Shown here: in pieces, positions 16,901 to 23,427 of the stretch
Layout: the number at the start of each line of letters is the position of its first letter
Numbering within the stretch: position 1 is the stretch's first letter
Assembly: GCA_016793465.1 (NCBI GenBank)
Contig: JAEUJW010000086.1
Location: 1-64,000 of the forward strand
DNA from: Myxococcales bacterium
GTDB taxonomy: Bacteria > Myxococcota > Polyangia > Nannocystales > Nannocystaceae
Length of the DNA: 64,000 nt
Reading direction: 5' to 3'
Program-made: the position numbers and the translations under genes
The notes under the pieces: generated by a model
What the model saw: the letters and a program-made list of their open reading frames with translations, nothing else
Told to the model about the DNA's origin: nothing
Database searches by the model: none

Positions 16901-17564
16901 CTCGGTCGACGATCTGCTGGACAAGTTGTGGAGCGCCCTCGAGTCGGTTGCCCCGCTCTCGAAGGTGAAGCGCCGTCAAGGCGGCCTCGTCGTGGAGTCC
17001 GCGGCCATCGACGAGTCGGCCGAGGCCCCCGCACTGCTCGTCCGCGAGAAAGGTCGCGGCACGCGCTATCGCCTCCGCAGCGTGGGCGTGGAGGTCGGTT
17101 CCTGCCGCGACGGCGTGTGCTCCATCGTGCCGAAGTCCGGCGAGCTGCGTTCCGGCGCCGAGGTGCACCACCTCGTCCTCCGCAAAGAACCCTTCATCCG
17201 CGACCTGCACGCCCAGGTCGCCGACTTGGAGCACACCCTGCGCGATGCCCCCCGCCTCCTGTCCGACGTCCGCCAGTTCCTCCTCGTCGCGGGGGCGCTG
17301 ATCGACACCGAGCGATGCCAGGGGAAGGAGCAGACCGCGGCGCTGCGGGCGTTCGAGACGGCCAAGCGCCACTACGACACAGCCCGCCGTCTGCTCGTCG
17401 CCGGCAAGACGGCAGCCTCGGCCGAACGGATCCACGCGGCGATGCGGCGGATCGCCGTCGCCGCCGCGCACATCACCGAGGACTGCGCCGCCGGCCAGCA
17501 GAATTTCATCCCCGCCAAGCTGCACGTCGACGCCGAGGACGCCGCCGTGCTGGAGGAGACCTGA
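10986..17564 (+). CDS. DarB-like giant adenine-specific DNA methylase-helicase
   Basis: 2192 aa. The N-terminal N6-adenine methylase has motif I FEPSVGIG at residues 157-164 and motif IV NPPY at 235-238. A charged linker near 720-750 leads to an SNF2/SF2 helicase: Walker A GVGKT (840-844), DEAT in place of DEAH (1023-1026), TATP (1078-1081) and motif VI QRNGRGVRQG from 1371. The last ~700 residues are unrecognised. The architecture matches COG4646 N12-class methylases and phage P1 DarB, a virion-carried protein that protects injected DNA from restriction. The ATG at 10986 is coupled to the upstream stop. The frame is open further upstream but there overlaps the Cys-rich gene. Confidence 0.85.
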   Translation: MKNPAHILDMILPRWRQLLPLDFPRPYFDAFIVRQRAALEAMVAAWLERREARRARGPESQTPAKRTRRNLEAMRLVVTRRPEDMTAEERRIVLGYSGWGGLSIADVADQFPPDLAPDDFALAHEYYTPRDIAEALADLVCLLLPELAGHDGAVRAFEPSVGIGRLIMPLGPPRCLVSDPRFKEIRWTAVELSAVSARMFAAMRPDVELYNTSIEEWMAEHSPRYQGAINLILANPPYGQRGEYARRDKHPAYMSEKKAYAYVMLRCLDLLVPGGVAVFLVPAGCLTGSKNRALRERLLRRYHLVVAFRLPSESTSGRDVFPGAGNIVDVLVWRARGGELGAVDPGDEFILDGRYFEEFPDHVLGTVKVHGGQWTKPGKARQRVAVVGDFTKFPEFTPRPMCTSCVLGNVPALQPSIAESVVRDMSDAPDDIGEELRHAMALGRRVDRYLALVADEDERALGLWPELHAALESLKRTPALAEHGQNPWRWLELRQLAQRRAVAQRLLTAYQQTGELAPSVATPPNIQPRFRAQPDDVLAQAEHLFRRGRHLTLDALAAFHREQGGKRTRTEILDVLLAASWCLDGEDWQDIEPEQVYLTGQLWPKHDRAAARAASDPQAARQLQRLVAVMNQAVFEDIRDVSPRQGWVPMDLVSAWISETLNARYGAVKLDRFEGIVTVAGRDYEKLENLTASVTPQTLWCIGWMNHDKEVFKPKLKDDEIEALEQEEAAATGKEREKSESEDGKKDEEEDIKIGQIRLLLGRHWDRAFARWAADLDERRAAVTEAYNRSFRGTVIPSFTADVLPIARWNEKGPQLRPHQIAGILRLLHFGGGLLAYDVGVGKTYTGIGFVALMRELGRAKRPVILVSSSLVWQWYDNIMCVLPDYRVAVIGSNRKRLSRGDRRGQLTSETDTPEERAAKWSALQAGLVDVVILSYDALGRTKMNEEALLEYVSKVEGIQRQITLAKRNAAEKKKEKLTERDEAILKHGVRGWVEENLELPEDRKFDPGIAWDDIGIDLLLVDEATAFKNSYAPEPREHGMPKYMGSAGDGSKRAWQLDFRAAAVRRRAKGTGIVLLTATPAKNSPLEFYNLIQLIDPHAFTRRGLMDPEQFIDRFLQVESRQIIDVTLKIATRSVVDGFKNLDDLRTIIETYGEFVSPQKAGLEVPEPRSEQVIVEMNDEQEDRYAELVREIEQALKRMKTRGSSSNAILGLLARLSLYALHPKLGRGIEYKDALTAIHPEDYASPKLLACAERVAASPGCGHIIFCEPTAVHQWLREVLVKKGIPRERIAIINGPVKPAERNRIANLFNGIKADPPAPGACGTGQARRVPPAHDVIIGNSVINEGLDLQHRTCALHHLDLPWTSSDLEQRNGRGVRQGNENSTVQIFYYLSARSMDWYRYQLIQGKRAWLSAVLESQARDTSNPGAQKSLSDEEILLMISRDPESTKRAIEERREGLRAEARRKVAREAASLLIQANARFRDARDTANAERAALLRAEGEDRLRDLQRIDVDAWPWARWTASVRDVEYMVPGADSAPVFEGLRVGVLRDGAVSMYFEFGRIVETDGGRKIGKRDLGSPVWELHGADNVRVMGIQPAELNAGNEWPTEEEQNLGEVLAGHVARTLVPGSEYADLQWEGASDAWLSRWWPLLERKIRDGLVRAGRRAPSPLALAEDVAEGPEYPTLQEGRLVLAAGPNIRGEILAPTFAGWRQFLAAMPGSDIKFGALHTVAKAWWQRKLPRGLFGTAEGATVEDEGDIAVTDPPIEETLPAAEPTTPSAAPAVAEPLAVEFAEHVARLFNRQGAGFHLRLHARHGYSGSHERFIYVLTREGSDDILASLDVSGGHVTDVRWLGTLRPAQQQGLLERLERALSDAALADAAENDTTLPDAPSSLQPLIETLERLGAKAYGMNVRRAQAVSRRQTIPDLAAALKDLAEPVTTTPEALALRLEEEDGMAAAVEVLRDPDILAFDSVDDLLDKLWSALESVAPLSKVKRRQGGLVVESAAIDESAEAPALLVREKGRGTRYRLRSVGVEVGSCRDGVCSIVPKSGELRSGAEVHHLVLRKEPFIRDLHAQVADLEHTLRDAPRLLSDVRQFLLVAGALIDTERCQGKEQTAALRAFETAKRHYDTARRLLVAGKTAASAERIHAAMRRIAVAAAHITEDCAAGQQNFIPAKLHVDAEDAAVLEET

Positions 17565-17566
17565 CC

Positions 17567-18460
17567 ATGGCCCGCTACACCGACTGGGAGAAGGTGCCGA
17601 TGGCCGAGGGCGGCAAGGACCCGCTGTGGCCGATGCCGGACGTGCCGCCGAAGTTCGCGACGTGGAGCCTCGGCGGCGGGCGCCCGTCGGGCTGCACCGT
17701 GGACACCTGCGAGCGCTGGCATGCTGGGGTCGACCTCACCAGCGCGCCGAACGACGCGCGGGTGGTCGCCCCCGAGGACGGCACGATCGCCGGCCTCGAC
17801 AAGGGGTGGACCGATGGCACCCGGGCGATCTTCTTCGTCACCGACTCGGGCCTCTTCCTCGTGCTCGGCGGCATCATCGCCGGCTCCCACAAGGAGTGGG
17901 CCCGCAAGGTCGGCGACAAGGTGAAGAAGGGCGGCGAGCTCGGCCGCATCGTCGGCAGCTACGGCATGCTGCACTTCGAGACCTACGCGGCCACGCCGGA
18001 CCGCACCAAGAACTCGCGGTGGTACAGGGACGACCCGCCGCCCGAGGGCCTCCGGAACCCGGCGAACTACATCGAGCGCATGGTGGGCGACAAGGTCTCG
18101 CTGCTGCAGACGCACCAGCGCCTCCAGGCGCTCAAAGATCTCGGCCACTACACCGGCGACGTCAGCGCCGCGTGGGGCGCGGACGCCGTGGCGGCGCTGA
18201 AGAAGGCCCAGGCCGCGCTCGGGGTCGCCGTCGACGGCAAGTGGGGTCCGAACACCGAGGACGCCATCCAGAGCGCCCTGCAGGTCACGGCGGGCGAGGA
18301 CGCCGTCCAGCAGGGGCCGAGCGACGCGCTGTCACCGCTCCGCATCGTCGGCGGGGTCATCGCCGGCATCACGGTCGCGGGCCTCACCGCCGCCGTCGCG
18401 GTGACGATGCGCTGGCGGCGAGACCGTGCTGAGCAAGCCGGAGGAGGACCGATCCCATGA
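17567..18460 (+). CDS. Membrane-anchored M23-like and peptidoglycan-binding protein
   Basis: 297 aa. Residues about 30-145 resemble a LytM/M23 domain: RWHAGVDL supplies the zinc ligands His52 and Asp56, and MLHFE supplies His136. In active M23 enzymes the position two before that His is also His, but here it is Met134, so the catalytic His is absent. A PG_binding_1-type domain follows (about 180-250, with WGADAVAALKKAQ and DGKWGPNTEDAIQ). One membrane helix (about 266-284) and a basic tail finish the protein. Peptidoglycan binding is likely; hydrolysis is doubtful. It starts two bases after the DarB-like stop. Confidence 0.75.
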   Translation: MARYTDWEKVPMAEGGKDPLWPMPDVPPKFATWSLGGGRPSGCTVDTCERWHAGVDLTSAPNDARVVAPEDGTIAGLDKGWTDGTRAIFFVTDSGLFLVLGGIIAGSHKEWARKVGDKVKKGGELGRIVGSYGMLHFETYAATPDRTKNSRWYRDDPPPEGLRNPANYIERMVGDKVSLLQTHQRLQALKDLGHYTGDVSAAWGADAVAALKKAQAALGVAVDGKWGPNTEDAIQSALQVTAGEDAVQQGPSDALSPLRIVGGVIAGITVAGLTAAVAVTMRWRRDRAEQAGGGPIP

Positions 18461-18936
18461 ACGGTTCTCGTACCATGCTCGTGCTCTACAGCCTGATCAG
18501 CGCCGGGCTCGGGTTTATCGGTGGCGTGATGTTCACGCACGACGAGAAGCCCGCCGCACCTCGCGGTCGCGCCTTCTTCACTGGCGTGCGTGGAACGTTC
18601 GGCGAGGAGTGTTTCCTCGACGGACCCGCGATCGAGGATTTGATGGCGCGCGCCGACGAGACCGCCATCCACGAAGCCTGGACAGGTCTCCGATTCGGCG
18701 AACGCTGGGTGCACGTGAAGCTGTACAGCCCTCGCCCGATCTTTCCGGGTCAGCGGGGTGCCGTGTATCTCCTGCGAAGGCTCTACAGCCAATCGGACGA
18801 GGCGCAGGACGACGTCTTTTCCTGGCACCTGATCCTGACGCTCATCAAACTCGGCCGGCTGGAAAATGGCGGCCACTGGAACACCTGGGAGCACGCGTTT
18901 CGTGCGCTCGGCCAGAAGGAGCACCATGGAGTTTAG
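18457..18936 (+). CDS. N-terminally anchored membrane protein, paralogue A
   Basis: 159 aa with an N-terminal membrane helix (about 7-26, LYSLISAGLGFIGGVMF) and a soluble alpha/beta domain. It is a clear paralogue of the protein at 22939-23427: both have the LGF(I/V)xGxM(F/Y)T anchor end, an RPI(F/L)PxQ...VRRL/LLRRL segment and a C-terminal LGRLENGGHWNTWE / LGLVDRVGRWKSWG motif. The first gene overlaps the M23-like gene by four bases. Function unknown. Duplicated, probably co-assembled membrane subunits are one possibility. Confidence 0.7.
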   Translation: MNGSRTMLVLYSLISAGLGFIGGVMFTHDEKPAAPRGRAFFTGVRGTFGEECFLDGPAIEDLMARADETAIHEAWTGLRFGERWVHVKLYSPRPIFPGQRGAVYLLRRLYSQSDEAQDDVFSWHLILTLIKLGRLENGGHWNTWEHAFRALGQKEHHGV

Positions 18937-19204
18937 CCTCGCCTACACCCGCCGCATGCAGCTCTCCGCCCTCGTCATGCCCCGTGGCGAATACGCGGTG
19001 GAGGAGCTCCAGCCCGGCGACACCCTGGCCCTCTTCCTCGTGCGGGGCTGCCTGCAGATCACCCGCCGTCGCACGGGCGAGCCGGCGAGTTACTCGCTCC
19101 ACGCCACGCCCAGCTCGCCGCTCATCATCCTCAACCCCGGCACCTACACCATCGTCGCCGAGCGTTCGGCGCTCGGCCTGCGCGGCTCACGGCGCGCGCG
19201 ATAG
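18926..19204 (+). CDS. Small beta-rich protein, cupin-like by pattern
   Basis: 92 aa, starting within the end of the previous gene (11-base overlap) behind AAGGAG. The sequence is mostly beta: YAVEELQPGDTLALFLVRGCLQITRR and PLIILNPGTYTIVAE resemble a small cupin barrel, with turns of the PGD and NPGT type. Metal-binding histidines of active cupins are not evident. There is no signal or membrane segment. A small structural or ligand-binding protein is the most that can be said. Confidence 0.6.
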   Translation: MEFSLAYTRRMQLSALVMPRGEYAVEELQPGDTLALFLVRGCLQITRRRTGEPASYSLHATPSSPLIILNPGTYTIVAERSALGLRGSRRAR

Positions 19205-19211
19205 GAGAACC

Positions 19212-20645
19212 ATGAACTCACCGCAAGGCTCGCCTCACCAAGAACTCGTCAGCGTCTTTGCCAACGGGTTTCGCGTGTTCCAGCGCCGCCGCGACCAGCG
19301 GCGCGCGTACGCGGCCGAAGTGTACGGAGCCGCGGCGCCTGCCCCGGCGACCTCCCCCATGGCGGCTGCGCCGCAAAGGCCGCCGCCGGAGTTCAGCGAG
19401 GTCGCCCCGGACGCGTCGCCGTTTCGCCCGGGGGGCTTCGTCGACATGAACGGCCGTGCCATCCAGGTCATGGATCCGGCCACCCTGCAGCGGCTGCAGG
19501 AGCTGGAAGCCCGTGGAATGATGCCGCCCGAACTCCTCGCCGCCCTGCTCTCCGCGGCGCCTGTCGTACCGGCGACGGCAGTGGACCCGCAGGCGGCATC
19601 GGCAGTCAACGGCTTTCGCAATCCCCCCGGCCCGCCTCCGGCGAACCCTGGCGGCGCGGCGGCGACAGACGCCGAGGTGAAAGCCGACACCGCGGGTGGA
19701 CCCACGGATCCCTGGCCCTCACCGAAGGCGGATCCCCCGCCGGACCAGGGCGCACAGGCCGGCGATCGTGAAGAGCCATCGGATCCCCATCCGGTGCTCG
19801 ACCTGCTCGAGCAATTCCTCGCACGTCGCGCCGACGAGGAGGCAGCACGCCTCGGTGCTCTCCACCGTGAGCACGAGGCCCGCCTCGCCCAGCAGGCCGA
19901 GTCCGCGGCGAAACTGCAGACGACACTATTCCGCGAGGTGCTGGATAGCCACCGGGCCGAACTGAATGAGCAGGCGACCAGGCACGCTCAGGTCGTCCGC
20001 GACCTGCTCCGCGAGCACCAGTGCCAGCTCGACGAGCGGACGATGGCCGCGGTCACGCGCGAAGCGCAGGCGATTGGCACCCTCCTCCGCGAGCATCGCG
20101 ACGCGCTCGCAGAGACGAACGAGGCGCATCGGCGCGGGCTCGAGGAGATCCTCGAGCACCACCAGGGCGAACTGCAGGCCGCTCACGAGACCCGGAGCGG
20201 TGATGCCAAGCTCCACGCGTTCCTGGCCGAGCAGGTGAAGCTGCAGCGCGAGGCGTTCACGTCGGGGCTCGCCTCGCTCGGCACCAAGCTCGAGCAATTT
20301 GGGCTCGCGGTGCGGCAGCTCGCCGAAAAGGTTGGTGATCAACGCCCCGACCTGTCGTGGCTCCCGCCGCCGCCAAGCTTCGTCCCGCCGCTGCCCGAAC
20401 TGCCCGGCGCTGGGGCGCCAGCGGTGGAAGTACCGTCCGCCCCGCCCACGATCCGTAACCTGCCGTCCAGGCAAGTACGCCCCGCCGTGTCGAGGCCGGA
20501 CCCGAGTCGCGAACGTGACTCCGTCCACGCCTTCATGGACGACATCCCCCACGACACGGACAACGACTACGACGCGGTCACGGACGTGGACGACGAGATG
20601 ACCCATCACCTCCGCCCGCTCACTCCGCTGTCCGCCCACCCCTGA
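19212..20645 (+). CDS. Long coiled-coil protein
   Basis: 477 aa; TAGGAG precedes the ATG. The N-terminal 50 residues are basic (FRVFQRRRDQRRAYAAEV). Residues about 55-190 are Pro/Ala/Gly-rich. Residues about 195-380 form an almost continuous coiled coil with repeated REHxxxL/LDERT-type heptads (LLREHQCQLDERT, LLREHRDALAETNEAH). The tail is Pro-rich and acidic. No membrane segment is present. The near-repeats of LLREH at about 30-residue spacing suggest internal duplication. Scaffold, tape-like or internal-core protein are candidate roles. Confidence 0.7.
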   Translation: MNSPQGSPHQELVSVFANGFRVFQRRRDQRRAYAAEVYGAAAPAPATSPMAAAPQRPPPEFSEVAPDASPFRPGGFVDMNGRAIQVMDPATLQRLQELEARGMMPPELLAALLSAAPVVPATAVDPQAASAVNGFRNPPGPPPANPGGAAATDAEVKADTAGGPTDPWPSPKADPPPDQGAQAGDREEPSDPHPVLDLLEQFLARRADEEAARLGALHREHEARLAQQAESAAKLQTTLFREVLDSHRAELNEQATRHAQVVRDLLREHQCQLDERTMAAVTREAQAIGTLLREHRDALAETNEAHRRGLEEILEHHQGELQAAHETRSGDAKLHAFLAEQVKLQREAFTSGLASLGTKLEQFGLAVRQLAEKVGDQRPDLSWLPPPPSFVPPLPELPGAGAPAVEVPSAPPTIRNLPSRQVRPAVSRPDPSRERDSVHAFMDDIPHDTDNDYDAVTDVDDEMTHHLRPLTPLSAHP

Positions 20646-20658
20646 AGGACCACGATCG

Positions 20659-21339
20659 ATGCCTGCCGCCGAAACCATGAAGTGCACGGGCAAGTACAAG
20701 GACCTCGTCAAGAACGGACTCGGCGGGACCCTCGACAAGCCGTGCGCGAATGCCCTCAACATCCAGATCTACTGCAACCAGCCCGACGTCGACGCCTGGA
20801 ACGCAGTCGCCTGGGATCTGTTTAAGCGGGTCCGTCATGAATGGAACGTCACGAACAAGGCCGTGGCGATCCCGGTCGAGGTCGCCGACTACATCACGGC
20901 CCTGGAGAACGACTACTGCGAGGTCGGCACCGACACCCAGTGCACGACGTACAAGCTCCCGGAGTCGAGCTGGTACGACGTCAACTGGAACGCCACCGCC
21001 GCGACGACGATCGCCCGGTGGTGCTCCCGGGCCACCTGCGCCCTCGAGATCCTCGAGAACGTGCGCGGGTGGCAGGCGCCGGTCGAGCCGACCCAGGAGA
21101 GCTACGAACTGCCGGAGGAGGCCGCCCAGGGGGCGGGCGGCGTGGTGAAGGACGTCGGCGAGGGGCTCGGCGCGCTGGGGAAGGGAGCCGGCGGCGCACT
21201 CGGCGGCCTCGGGTCGGCGCTTGCCTGGTTGCCGGCCGCGCTGGTCGCCGGCCTCGGGATCGTCGTCATCGGCGGAGTCTTCTACCTGCGGAGTGGCGCC
21301 GGCCCCGCGCCCCAGCGACCGGAGGCTGCCCCCACGTAG
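20659..21339 (+). CDS. Cys-containing protein with C-terminal membrane anchor
   Basis: 226 aa. The soluble domain (1-145) has eight cysteines and several tryptophans (DVDAWNAVAWDLFKRV, STYDV-like turn SSWYDVNWN). A Glu/Gly-rich linker follows (about 150-185, GGVVKDVGEGLGALGKG), then a membrane helix at about 188-210 and a short tail. This is the same domain-linker-anchor layout as other element proteins. The paired cysteines suggest disulfides and therefore exposure outside the cytoplasm. No family recognised. Confidence 0.65.
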   Translation: MPAAETMKCTGKYKDLVKNGLGGTLDKPCANALNIQIYCNQPDVDAWNAVAWDLFKRVRHEWNVTNKAVAIPVEVADYITALENDYCEVGTDTQCTTYKLPESSWYDVNWNATAATTIARWCSRATCALEILENVRGWQAPVEPTQESYELPEEAAQGAGGVVKDVGEGLGALGKGAGGALGGLGSALAWLPAALVAGLGIVVIGGVFYLRSGAGPAPQRPEAAPT

Positions 21340-21410
21340 CCACGAGGACCCGCAGCGCCGCAGCGTCGTCACGACAGATGCCACCCCAGGACCGTCACCC
21401 GGAGACCATC

Positions 21411-22247
21411 ATGAACAAGCAACACGCCGAACTGTTCGCCACCCTCCACCAACTCGCCTCCACTGTCACGACGGTGTTCGAGGTCCTCGCCGACACCAGG
21501 CAAGGTGAGCGCCAGGACGTTCCCACCGCTCCGCCGCCGACGCCCTCACCCAAATCGGCCGAGTCGCCCGCGCCGGAGGAGGTCCCCACCACTCCACCGC
21601 CGGGGCACGAACCCAAACCCGCGGAGCCACCCGCGTCGGAGCCGGCCTGGGGGGATGAGATCTGCCTCGCGTGCGGCCGTGCGTGCGAGGTGATGTCCGC
21701 GCGGGTCAAACAGGGCCGGATCTGCGTGGTCTGTATCAGCGACTCGGTGGATGATCTTCGGCTTCAGGGCGAGCGGGCTCGACTTGGGGAGATTGCGAGC
21801 GACATCCATGATCAGCTCACCGTGCTTGGGAAACTCGCCACGGTGGCGATCGACGACGACGGCGCGCGCATCTTGCCGATTCTGGAACGCGAGGTGCTCC
21901 GGCTCTCCGATCACTTCCGTACACGTCGGGGACCCTTCGTCCCCGCTCCGGGGCCCACTGGAGTCGTCCGCGAGGACGCTGAAAAATCCCAGAGGTCCCG
22001 CCTCGAGGCGATCGCGAGTGACATCCATGACGAGCTCGCCGTGCTGAGGAGGCTCGCCACGGTGGCGATCGACGACGATGGTGCGCGCAGCTTGCCGACT
22101 CTGGACCGCGAGGTGTACCGGCTCCTTAACCTCTTCCGCAAGCGCCAGGGGCCCTTCGGAGCCGCGACCGGGCCGATCCGCGTCGTTTGCGACGAAGCCG
22201 ACCAGGGCACGTGTGGCTCCACCGGCCTGGGGGCGGAAACGGCGTGA
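21411..22247 (+). CDS. Zinc-ribbon-like protein with tandem-duplicated 73-aa module
   Basis: 278 aa. A helical N-terminus is followed by a Pro-rich linker. CLACGRAC...GRICVVC (about 84-106) is a four-cysteine zinc-finger candidate. Two copies of a 73-residue helical module then follow, from Arg124 and Arg197. They share IASDIHD, RLATVAIDDDGAR or KLATVAIDDDGAR, and a GPF turn. The second module ends close to the C-terminus. The last bases overlap the protease gene (GTGA). An adaptor or DNA/protein-binding role is possible. The IDDDGAR core is not a known motif to this reader. Confidence 0.7.
   Translation: MNKQHAELFATLHQLASTVTTVFEVLADTRQGERQDVPTAPPPTPSPKSAESPAPEEVPTTPPPGHEPKPAEPPASEPAWGDEICLACGRACEVMSARVKQGRICVVCISDSVDDLRLQGERARLGEIASDIHDQLTVLGKLATVAIDDDGARILPILEREVLRLSDHFRTRRGPFVPAPGPTGVVREDAEKSQRSRLEAIASDIHDELAVLRRLATVAIDDDGARSLPTLDREVYRLLNLFRKRQGPFGAATGPIRVVCDEADQGTCGSTGLGAETA
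21780..22217 (+). repeat. Tandem direct duplication, two units of 219 bp
   Basis: Unit 1 spans 21780-21998 and unit 2 spans 21999-22217. The first ~130 bases of each are closely similar at DNA level, including an identical 20-base-plus block around CTCGCCACGGTGGCGATCGA. The ends have diverged more. The unit length is a whole number of codons (73), so the frame is kept. The low divergence suggests a fairly recent duplication. Confidence 0.85.
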
Positions 22248-22942
22248 ACCGGGCGGCCCTCTTCGCAGTCGCCACGGGCGCGGCGCTCGTCGGCGCCGGT
22301 TACCTCCTGCGCCGCGGCGACGTGCGCCTGTCCCCGCTCGGCGCGCCGCACGGTGTGATCCCGATCGTCGCGCCGTTCATCGACGTCAGCGTCGCCGACG
22401 GCGTACTCGCGGCGATGGATCAGCTCCGTGGTGACCGAGTCACGCTCGTCCTGCACACGCTCGGCGGCTGCGTCACCGCTTGCGTGCTGATCTCGAACGC
22501 CCTGCGGCAGTTCAAGGAGTCGGTGGCGATCGTCCCCTACATGGCGATCTCCGGCGGCACGCTGATCGCCCTCAACGCCAGCCGCCTCGAGATGGGCCGC
22601 TACGCCGCGCTCTCGGCCGTCGACCCCATGATCATGGGCCAGCGGGTGCGCCACCTGGCCGAGCTGGACAGCGACAAAGCGGTCGCCGCGCTCGCCCGCG
22701 AGTACGAGGTCGCCATGCAGGGCTACCTGCGCGACACGCTTCGCGCCCACGTCCCCGAGGCCAGGCTGAAGGCGGCGATGGGCCTCTTCCTCGGCGAGCA
22801 CGCCCCGCACGCGTGGCCGATCCGCCGCGCGGACATCGAGGCTGTCGGGATCCCGGTCAAAGAGTCCGCAGATCGTTGGTCGTCGCTGATCGACGGCATG
22901 CGTGGGCGCAAGTGCTGGCGCTTGACCGAGGAGGCGCCATGA
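22244..22942 (+). CDS. Membrane-anchored SppA/ClpP-class serine protease-like protein
   Basis: 232 aa from a GTG overlapping the previous stop. Residues 5-22 form a membrane helix, with LLRRG behind it. The domain matches the serine dehydrogenase proteinase/SppA/ClpP fold by pattern: VTLVLHTLGG at 66-75 (oxyanion-strand region), AISGGTLIAL with the candidate nucleophile Ser103, and LEMGRYAALSAVDPMI at 115-130, where the family has MG..A.LG.IDPQ. In tailed phages ClpP-like folds serve as head-maturation proteases. Here a membrane-bound maturation protease is a plausible inference. Confidence 0.7.
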   Translation: MNRAALFAVATGAALVGAGYLLRRGDVRLSPLGAPHGVIPIVAPFIDVSVADGVLAAMDQLRGDRVTLVLHTLGGCVTACVLISNALRQFKESVAIVPYMAISGGTLIALNASRLEMGRYAALSAVDPMIMGQRVRHLAELDSDKAVAALAREYEVAMQGYLRDTLRAHVPEARLKAAMGLFLGEHAPHAWPIRRADIEAVGIPVKESADRWSSLIDGMRGRKCWRLTEEAP

Positions 22943-23427
22943 ACCGCTCACGTCTCTGGCTCGCCTTCGGGTCGGCGCTCAGCGTCGGCCTGGGATTCGT
23001 CAGCGGCATGATGTACACGCGCAGCTCCGCCGCCGGGGTCAGCGACGCCATCGGCCGGCTGTACGAGATCGACGGCGACGCATACATCGACAGCGCCCTG
23101 GTCGCCTTTCTGACCCAACGCGCCGAGCTCCGGCGAACCATCCCCTGCTCGACGGTCCTGCCGTGCCCTGGTGAATGGACGGCGCTGCACTTTCGCGCGG
23201 TCGTCGTGTTCGTCAAGAAGCTCTCGGAGCGGCCGATACTCCCGCGTCAGCTCGGCGGGCTGTACTCGGTCCGTCGCCTGAGTGGCGACTCCGCGGAGGC
23301 CCGAGGCGACCGCGACGTCGAGAAATTTCTGCAAGAGATGATCGATTTGGGTCTCGTCGATCGCGTCGGCCGCTGGAAATCCTGGGGCGACGTACTCAAA
23401 GACCCACATCCGGGGAGAGGGCCATGA
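22939..23427 (+). CDS. N-terminally anchored membrane protein, paralogue B
   Basis: 162 aa with an N-terminal membrane helix (about 6-26) ending LGFVSGMMYTR. It is the paralogue of 18457-18936, sharing RPILPRQLGGLYSVRRL and a closing WKSWGDVL segment. It additionally has two cysteines (PCSTVLPCPG) absent from the other copy. It overlaps the protease upstream and the ParA-like gene downstream by four bases each. The copies sit about 4 kb apart within the same operon. Function unknown. Confidence 0.7.
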   Translation: MNRSRLWLAFGSALSVGLGFVSGMMYTRSSAAGVSDAIGRLYEIDGDAYIDSALVAFLTQRAELRRTIPCSTVLPCPGEWTALHFRAVVVFVKKLSERPILPRQLGGLYSVRRLSGDSAEARGDRDVEKFLQEMIDLGLVDRVGRWKSWGDVLKDPHPGRGP

